NCBI GenBank assembly: GCA_002748705.1
Contig: PDSZ01000044.1
Span: 1 to 64,000 of the forward strand
DNA length: 64,000 bases
Source of the DNA: Candidatus Fermentibacterota bacterium
GTDB taxonomy: Bacteria; Fermentibacterota; Fermentibacteria; Fermentibacterales; Fermentibacteraceae
Reading direction: 5' to 3'
Below the pieces are notes generated by a model. That model searched no databases and was not told the DNA's origin. It saw only the letters and a program-made list of their open reading frames with translations. Each line of letters begins with the position of its first letter. Position 1 is the stretch's first letter. Shown here in pieces: positions 59,058-64,000 of this stretch. The position numbers and the translations under genes are program-made.

Positions 59058-60238
59058 AGGATTTTCCCACTCTGATTCAGAATGACGAGATGCTGAAAGA
59101 GTTTGTAGAAGCCCTTCGCAAAAAGTCTGCAGTAGCATTGGATACCGAGTTTCACTGCGAGAGAAGGTACTGGCCTGATCTTTTCCTTGTACAACTTGCG
59201 GCTGACGGTATTTCTCCTGCGGCAGTGGATCCACTTGCAGTCAGTGACCTTACTCCCCTTGGTGAGCTCTTTGCCGATCCTTCGGTAGTTAAGGTTATAC
59301 ACAGTGCAAGGAATGACCTGGGAATTCTTTTTCACTGCATAAACGGCTTTAAAGTGGTTAATCTCTTTGACTCACAGGTAGCTGCTTCGTTCCTGGGCTA
59401 CGGAGAGCAGATAAGCCTGGTTAATCTGGTGCAGAAAATATGCGGAGTGAAAGCTCGAAAGAAGTATTCAATGAGTGACTGGTCTGCAAGGCCCCTGGAT
59501 GATGGACAGATAGAGTATGCTCTGGATGATGTCAGGTACCTTGTGGAGATACACCGATCCCTTTCCGCCGATCTGCAAAAGAAGGGCCGTACTGAATGGT
59601 TTCAGGGAGAACAGGAGTCTCTGGCTGATCCGGAAACCTACAGAGTGTCTCTGGATAAGCTGTTCAGCAAAGCCAGATCTGCCGGAAAGGTGAAGAAGAG
59701 CAATTTTCCTCTTCTCTGGAGGCTGGTCAACTGGCGGGAAAATACTGCAATGGAAAAAAACAGGCCAAGACAGTTTATTGCCCGTGATCATCTTCTTTGC
59801 AGACTGGCAGTTCTTTCTCCATCCAGTGTAAAGTCGATCTCCAGAATCAGAGGTCTTCCAGGAGGCTTTGTTGAGAAATTTGGTGAGGAGATTGTACAGA
59901 TTGCTTCTGAATGCAGGAAGAATCCTCCGAAAGATGTTCCTGTTATCAGAATGCCCAGACACGACTGGGGTTATGCGGCCAGAAAGGACATCATCAGGCT
60001 TTTTCTGAAAATGAAGTCGAAAGAACTGGGCCTTTCTCCTGGGCTGCTTCTCTCAGGAGAAAGCCTGGAGTCAATTCTTGAGAGTCCTCCGATAACACTG
60101 AAGCAGTTTAACAGCAGATCAAATCTGTCCGGCTGGCGCAAGGAGGTTTTGGGCAGAGAACTTGTTCAGGTACTCTCAGGGGAACTGGCCATATCACTGA
60201 AGAAGGGCAAGTCAGTACGGTTTGTAAAGGTGAAGTAA
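59054..60238 (+). CDS. rnd: Ribonuclease D
   Basis: A 3'-5' exoribonuclease for tRNA maturation. The start is ATG 59054 inside the upstream stop, with GGAG before it. The DEDDy exonuclease has VALDTEFHCE (Asp30, Glu32), IHSARNDLGILFHC, NLFDSQVAASFLGYGEQISL and DDVRYLVEIHRSL. The HRDC domain is at about residues 200-290 (WRLVNWRENTAMEKNRPRQFIARDHLLCRLAV), and a second helical domain follows as in E. coli Rnd. Length is 394. It sits in the acyP operon with nth, giving a nucleic-acid maintenance end to that unit. Confidence 0.93.
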   Translation: MKDFPTLIQNDEMLKEFVEALRKKSAVALDTEFHCERRYWPDLFLVQLAADGISPAAVDPLAVSDLTPLGELFADPSVVKVIHSARNDLGILFHCINGFKVVNLFDSQVAASFLGYGEQISLVNLVQKICGVKARKKYSMSDWSARPLDDGQIEYALDDVRYLVEIHRSLSADLQKKGRTEWFQGEQESLADPETYRVSLDKLFSKARSAGKVKKSNFPLLWRLVNWRENTAMEKNRPRQFIARDHLLCRLAVLSPSSVKSISRIRGLPGGFVEKFGEEIVQIASECRKNPPKDVPVIRMPRHDWGYAARKDIIRLFLKMKSKELGLSPGLLLSGESLESILESPPITLKQFNSRSNLSGWRKEVLGRELVQVLSGELAISLKKGKSVRFVKVK

Positions 60239-60261
60239 AACCTGCAGTTCTTCTGAGGGAG

Positions 60262-60858
60262 ATGGCAGTTGCTTCAGGAGAGCAGGGTATTCCATCACCT
60301 CTGGCTGCAGGCAGAGATCCTTTTCGAGTACTTGTGGGAACAGTGGTCAGCCTGAGAACAAGAGATGCAGTTACTGAAAAGGTTACAGCGAGGGTGTTCA
60401 GTAGGGTTTCTTCCCCTGCAGAGATGTATGACCTTGATCAGTCCGAGCTGGCAGAACTGCTCTATCCTGCAGGTTTCTATCGCCGGAAGGCAGCCCAGCT
60501 CCTGAAACTGTGCAGTATTCTTCTCTGCCGCTATGATGGTAAGGTTCCATCAACCAGAGAGGAACTTGAGTCTCTTCCGGGAGTTGGAGAAAAAACCGCA
60601 GCTTTTGTTCTTTCAATGGCATTCGGTATTCCTGCTGTATGTGTGGACATTCATGTGCACAGAATCAGCAATCGACTGGGGCTGGTAAAAACAACAACTC
60701 CTTCAGAGACCGAAGCCGCCCTTATGAAGATATTCCCGAAAAAACTCTGGATTCCGCTTAATCATGTGTTCGTGCGGTTCGGTCAGAGAGTATGCCTGCC
60801 TGTAGGCCCCAGGTGTGTCTACTGCCCTCTGAAGGGATGGTGTCTGAATGCTTCATGA
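60262..60858 (+). CDS. nth: Endonuclease III-like DNA glycosylase
   Basis: Base-excision repair glycosylase/AP lyase for oxidised pyrimidines. The 198-residue protein has LVGTVVSLRTRDAVTEKV, the helix-hairpin-helix LPGVGEKTAAFVLSMAFG with the catalytic Lys, and VDIHVHRISNRLG with the catalytic Asp. The C-terminal 4Fe-4S loop has CX6CX2CX5C spacing (C-LPVGPR-C-VY-C-PLKGW-C). The usual SAQTTD reads SLRTRD, as in some archaeal-type Nth proteins. ATG 60262 has a close GAGG; the family normally has about ten more N-terminal residues, and the in-frame bases upstream look helical but contain no start codon. Confidence 0.9.
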   Translation: MAVASGEQGIPSPLAAGRDPFRVLVGTVVSLRTRDAVTEKVTARVFSRVSSPAEMYDLDQSELAELLYPAGFYRRKAAQLLKLCSILLCRYDGKVPSTREELESLPGVGEKTAAFVLSMAFGIPAVCVDIHVHRISNRLGLVKTTTPSETEAALMKIFPKKLWIPLNHVFVRFGQRVCLPVGPRCVYCPLKGWCLNAS

Positions 60859-61387
60859 TATCACAAAGAGTCTTTTTGAGGGTATTCAGGTATGGCCTGG
60901 CGATGTGGATTTTGTGAAGAAAACAGTAGAAGATCAGGGTTTTTTTACTTCATCAGTGGTGATGTCTCTTCATACAGGAACCCATATGGACGCCCCTGCA
61001 CACAGGTTTCCCCAGGGCAAGACCATAGATGAGTTTCGACCGTTCATTCTTACTTCGTATCTGGGGAAAAGCCCATTTGTCAAAGGAAGTGCAGTACTTT
61101 TCAGAGGGCCTGTAACCGGAGAAACTGCTAAAGCGCTGGCAGAGGCGGAAGTGGCCCTTGTGGGAACCGATTCATCGTCCATCGACATAGACGGTTCTGT
61201 GCAGGCACATGAAGTTCTTCTTGGGAATGGCATACCTGTGATTGAAAACCTTGATTTGTCGCAAATTGAACCTGGAAAGTATCTTCTGCTTGCTTTCCCT
61301 GTGAAGATATCCGGTGCCGATGCTTCCCCTGTAAGAATTATTCTTGCAGACTCACTTGAGGATATTATTCCGGCAGACTGGAAGTAG
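60848..61387 (+). CDS. Cyclase-family (arylformamidase-like) metal-dependent hydrolase
   Basis: A 179-residue protein of the KynB/cyclase family. MLHDITKSLFEGIQVWPGD is the standard opening. LHTGTHMDAPAHRFPQGKTID carries the metal-binding HxGTHxDAPxH motif. A glycine-rich LVGTDSSSIDIDG and PVIENLDLSQIEPGKYLLLAFPVKISGADASPVRIIL close the fold. Members hydrolyse N-formylkynurenine or other amides and lactones; the substrate here is open, as no tryptophan-degradation genes are near. The ATG lies 11 bases inside nth, so translation is coupled. It ends the acyP operon. Confidence 0.9.
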   Translation: MLHDITKSLFEGIQVWPGDVDFVKKTVEDQGFFTSSVVMSLHTGTHMDAPAHRFPQGKTIDEFRPFILTSYLGKSPFVKGSAVLFRGPVTGETAKALAEAEVALVGTDSSSIDIDGSVQAHEVLLGNGIPVIENLDLSQIEPGKYLLLAFPVKISGADASPVRIILADSLEDIIPADWK

Positions 61388-61507
61388 GTGCGGCATATTA
61401 GGTACAGCATAACCTGGCAGTCTGCTGCCTTTATCAATTGGCAGGGTTGTGACTGCACCGTACCATTGTCTGAAGGCTGCCTCTCATTACAGAGTGAAGC
61501 AGATATA

Positions 61508-61536
61508 TTGAGTTTGTTATATGTTGCAGTTATGTT
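61508..61536 (+). promoter_or_regulatory. Candidate promoter for the arylsulfotransferase-like gene
   Basis: TTGAGT (61508-61513) and TATGTT (61531-61536) are 17 bases apart, with the ribosome site TAAGGA and ATG 61573 about 35 bases further on. Confidence 0.35.
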
Positions 61537-61572
61537 CAGCGTTTCAAAACAATAACTTTAAGGATGTATGTA

Positions 61573-62937
61573 ATGCCTCTTTCCAGAAAAAATACGGCAA
61601 TCTCTCTATTTGCAATTGTAGTGATTATTGCAGTCTCAGTGGTAGGTTACAAGTATAGAGGGCTTATTCGCATGAAGATGCTTGAGTTCCTTCATTCCTT
61701 TGATGATGAGGTAGCAGTTGCCGAAGAAGAGGGACCTCCCGGGGCCTGGTGGAAGGCAAGAGAAAGCAGCTTTGCAGGAAGTGATTCTCTCTCTCCGCTG
61801 GAGAGGGAGCAGATAGATCTGCTCAGATCTATAGGTTACCTGCCAGGCTATGAAGAAGCCCCGGTAGATTTCGGTGTTACCTTGTATGATACATCTTTAA
61901 CTTCTGATGGTTACAACCTGATAATATCCGGCCATGGGCCTGGGATTTCTCTGGTTGATATGAACGGTGAAGAAGTTCATACATGGTTCAACAGTTCGGT
62001 TACTATCGACCGGCTCTGGCCTGAAGCACAAGACAAGGAGCTGCCCTTTGAATTCTGGCGGAGAGCTCACCTTTATCCCAACGGGGACCTTCTGGTCATG
62101 ATAGAAGCATGCGGAATCATTCTGGTTAACAAGGATTCCGACCTTTTGTGGTATAGCCAGTGGAACGGCGCGCATCATGATGTGGATATTGATGGAGAAG
62201 GCAATATTTACACTATCGGTCGCTATATACACGAGAATTCTGACTACTTTCCAGATAAGATTATTGCTGAAGACTACATAATCAGACTTGACTCACTGGG
62301 TAATGAGACTCTGCGTCTTTCCACGCTGGATGTTCTGGCTTCTTCCAGGTATGCACCTGTTCTGAGGGATATGCCTGACGGTGGTGATGTGCTGCACTGC
62401 AACACAATCGAGTTCATCAGACCGGATATGCTTCCTGAAGGATACAGTGGACCTTTCAGGCCAGGTTCAGTTCTTCTCTCACACAGGACAATTGACCTGG
62501 TATGTGCCGTGGATCTGGAAGAAGAAACTGTCTACTGGGCTGAATCAGATCTGTGGGACATGCAGCATCAGCCGAACCTGATGCCTGACGGAACCATGAT
62601 GGTGCTTGATAATCAAGGATATAACCACTTAGAAGAAGAGCAATCAACGGTAATTCAGTTTGATCCGGCAACAGGCGAACGCATTTGGTACTATCAGGGA
62701 GACAGCGAACACCCATTCTACACAATCGGTTCAGGCTCATGTCAGCGGCTTCCCAATGGAAACACTCTGATAGTTGAATCAATGATGGGAAGAGCTTTTG
62801 AAGTAACACCTGACAAACAAATAGTGTGGGAGTTTTACAATCCCCACAGGGCAGGGGAGAACAACGAACTGATTGCCACTCTGTTCGATCTTGTAAGAAT
62901 ACCCTCAAGTTCAGTGGATGGCTGGCTGGAGCGGTGA
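61573..62937 (+). CDS. Arylsulfotransferase (ASST)-like beta-propeller protein, membrane-anchored
   Basis: A 454-residue protein from ATG 61573, nine bases after AAGGA; an ATG at 61564 touches that site. One N-terminal membrane helix (ISLFAIVVIIAVSVVGY) is followed by an acidic linker and the propeller. VTLYDTSLTSDGYNLIISGHG, LVDMNGEEVHTWFN, WRRAHLYPNGDLLVMIE, HHDVDIDGEGNIYTI, MQHQPNLMPDGTMMVLDN and CQRLPNGNTLIVESMMGR are all ASST-family blades, with the histidines that line the active site. Classical members move sulfate between phenols; related propellers are of unknown function. It stands alone between two gene-poor stretches. It could be the counterpart of the sulfatase-fold protein 11 kb away, but that is speculative. 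Confidence 0.83.
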   Translation: MPLSRKNTAISLFAIVVIIAVSVVGYKYRGLIRMKMLEFLHSFDDEVAVAEEEGPPGAWWKARESSFAGSDSLSPLEREQIDLLRSIGYLPGYEEAPVDFGVTLYDTSLTSDGYNLIISGHGPGISLVDMNGEEVHTWFNSSVTIDRLWPEAQDKELPFEFWRRAHLYPNGDLLVMIEACGIILVNKDSDLLWYSQWNGAHHDVDIDGEGNIYTIGRYIHENSDYFPDKIIAEDYIIRLDSLGNETLRLSTLDVLASSRYAPVLRDMPDGGDVLHCNTIEFIRPDMLPEGYSGPFRPGSVLLSHRTIDLVCAVDLEEETVYWAESDLWDMQHQPNLMPDGTMMVLDNQGYNHLEEEQSTVIQFDPATGERIWYYQGDSEHPFYTIGSGSCQRLPNGNTLIVESMMGRAFEVTPDKQIVWEFYNPHRAGENNELIATLFDLVRIPSSSVDGWLER

Positions 62938-63199
62938 TTAAGCTGATATCTGTTTAAGTATTGGAGTGTATTCCCAACTTCATAAGCAGCAGTATGCTGC
63001 AAGTCTTTATTATGGCATCTGGGAGAAAAGCATTTTGCTGTCTGTCAAAAGGGCTCTTCGATATCAGAGTGCAGTTGTTTAGCTGGAGACTTAAGCTGAA
63101 AAGTAATTGATAACAGTTAGCGAAATATGCCTGTTTTTTAAGGCAATAGCTGAACAAAAAGGTCTTGAGCTTTACCTGACTGATATGTTGTGTGAATTA
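62938..63199. other. Gene-free region between convergent genes
   Basis: About 260 bases after the ASST-like gene with short, weak palindromes (CAGCA/TGCTG near 62985) and no supported gene. The strong hairpin at its right end is listed separately. Confidence 0.4.
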
Positions 63200-63233
63200 G
63201 CCGGAGCATGCTCCTTCAGGGGCATGCTCCGGC
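63200..63233 (-). terminator. 12-bp hairpin downstream of the propeller gene
   Basis: GCCGGAGCATGC (63200-63211) and GCATGCTCCGGC (63222-63233) are exact complements around a ten-base loop, ten bases past the minus-strand stop at 63244. A weak TAATT follows the stem on that strand. Confidence 0.7.
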
Positions 63234-63243
63234 AGTGCGCTGG

Positions 63244-64000
63244 TTATTCTGCGAAGAGTGAAGGGTCTTCAGGCGCTATTGTGTAGACCCTGTGCCATTC
63301 GTCGGAAACTGCATCAAATGCAACTATGCCGTGTTTTGTAATGAACGGCGCAACATTTTCGTGGTATTCATCGGTTCTGAGCGCCGCTGTGAACAGGAAC
63401 TCTCCAGTGTCTCCGTCATAGACCCTGAAAACACTGCCGTCATAGAGTCCGCTCATTACCCAGAGTCTGTTCATTGAGTCCACAGACAGGTTGGCAATCA
63501 TGGACTTGTATTCATCAGGCTCGTAGCTTTCTGCCATTGCCGGCGGGGCTCCTCCGGCGAGCATTCGGCTTCTGACAAACTCCCTCTCAATATCAATGTC
63601 TTCCTGGGACTTTCTGGCCCTTGGATAATCCTCTTCTATTGTCCAGAGTTCATTTCCGTCCCTGTCCAGGCAGGTAACAAGGTAGTTCTCAGTATCATAA
63701 TGGGTTAAGAAAACATCTTCATCCCTGTCCACAGCAAAGATGATAGCTGTTTCTGCCATTGTATTCATGTCGTTCATATCGAAGGGTACAAGGTTTTCCT
63801 GATAGAGCACATCTTCTTCAGCAGTTTCTGACCACCGGGCAAGAGCCATGCCGGTCATCATCTGGTCTTCGTCCTCATTCCATGCAGGCATCTGTCCCAC
63901 AAAATCGTCGCCTGCAGAAATTACCATAACAGGCGGTGAAGGGAAGAACCCTGAGATTTCCCGTGTGAAGTTGAGTTCAGAGTCGTAGAAGTTGACCTTG
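63244..64000 (-). CDS. Six-bladed beta-propeller protein, 5' end outside the window
   Basis: The frame is open from the stop at 63244 to the right edge, about 252 codons, so the start lies beyond the window. Blades of the 6-bladed (BF3845/NHL) type are visible: IFAVDRDEDVFLTHYDTENYLVTCLDRDGNELWTIEED, SVDSMNRLWVMSGLYDGSVFRVYDGDTG and a final IVAFDAVSDEWHRVYTI. The opening visible residues (NFYDSELNFTREISGFFPSP) also fit a blade. It is similar in style to the two propeller lipoproteins at 19-21 kb, though here codon use is like the housekeeping genes. Location is presumably periplasmic, but no signal can be seen. Ligand unknown. Confidence 0.75.
   Translation of the reverse strand, partial: KVNFYDSELNFTREISGFFPSPPVMVISAGDDFVGQMPAWNEDEDQMMTGMALARWSETAEEDVLYQENLVPFDMNDMNTMAETAIIFAVDRDEDVFLTHYDTENYLVTCLDRDGNELWTIEEDYPRARKSQEDIDIEREFVRSRMLAGGAPPAMAESYEPDEYKSMIANLSVDSMNRLWVMSGLYDGSVFRVYDGDTGEFLFTAALRTDEYHENVAPFITKHGIVAFDAVSDEWHRVYTIAPEDPSLFAE

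Noticed and set aside
1..64000. rRNA, tRNA, tmRNA genes or CRISPR arrays
   Set aside because: Read through both strands by eye; GGTTCAAATCC-like strings occur only inside coding sequence (for example near 41726) without a cloverleaf, and no spaced short direct repeats were seen.

Overview
The window is a gene-dense stretch of a Gram-negative-type bacterial chromosome. It has an outer membrane (OmpA family, PorV-like and other beta-barrels), lipoproteins and peptidoglycan-cleaving enzymes. Four secreted proteins end in a type IX secretion (T9SS)-like / FlgD-like C-terminal domain, and there are several six-bladed beta-propeller proteins. Together these point to the Fibrobacteres-Chlorobi-Bacteroidetes neighbourhood, most likely an uncultured candidate phylum such as Fermentibacterota (Aegiribacteria). 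That assignment is inference; no rRNA or tRNA gene is visible to anchor it. TTG and GTG starts are common here, usually with a good Shine-Dalgarno, so many starts below were moved from the longest frame.

Layout. 1-6.2 kb: end of a sorting-domain protein, a two-repeat secreted protein, a SPASM radical SAM protein with a possible tiny lipoprotein gene, and an M1 peptidase coupled to a long nucleoside-kinase-like protein. 6.6-8.5 kb: xseA/xseB. 8.4-13.2 kb (minus): a tightly coupled six-gene operon of a membrane protein, PilZ protein, PorV-like barrel, CTP-dependent lipid kinase, MiaB and a family 9 glycosyltransferase. 13.3-19.2 kb (plus): two small paralogous membrane proteins, mgtE, glgB, a YjbQ family protein and a SIMPL lipoprotein. 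19.2-26.7 kb is accessory: two propeller lipoproteins, a large lamin-tail/CARDB surface protein, a methyltransferase, an SRPBCC protein and decayed coding remnants. 27-35.5 kb: a threonine dehydrogenase-like SDR, a secreted cyclophilin, thiC, an orphan gene, a GT87-like membrane protein, a HTH-nucleotidyltransferase and kbl.

35.6-44.7 kb (minus) is the most intriguing block. Two peptidoglycan lytic transglycosylases flank a repeat-rich coiled-coil/TPR protein and a 1182-residue alpha-solenoid protein, with gaps of only 3-13 bases. I know of no described system with this composition. 44.7-49.4 kb: asd, a coiled-coil/zinc-ribbon protein, holA and a PpiD-like chaperone. 49.6-54.6 kb: a sulfatase-fold lipoprotein, a complete IS5/IS1182-type insertion sequence that landed exactly at the sulfatase stop codon, and a GH85 endo-beta-N-acetylglucosaminidase with a sorting domain. 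54.9-62.9 kb: an OmpA protein diverging from a six-gene operon (acylphosphatase, barrel, cysteine-paired protein, RNase D, endonuclease III, cyclase), then an arylsulfotransferase-like protein. The window ends inside a beta-propeller gene.

Working together: tdh and kbl would convert threonine to glycine and acetyl-CoA. The sorting-domain proteins and the PorV-like barrel are consistent with one surface-export route. The peptidase, GH85 enzyme and sulfatase-fold protein suggest growth on host or detrital glycoprotein.
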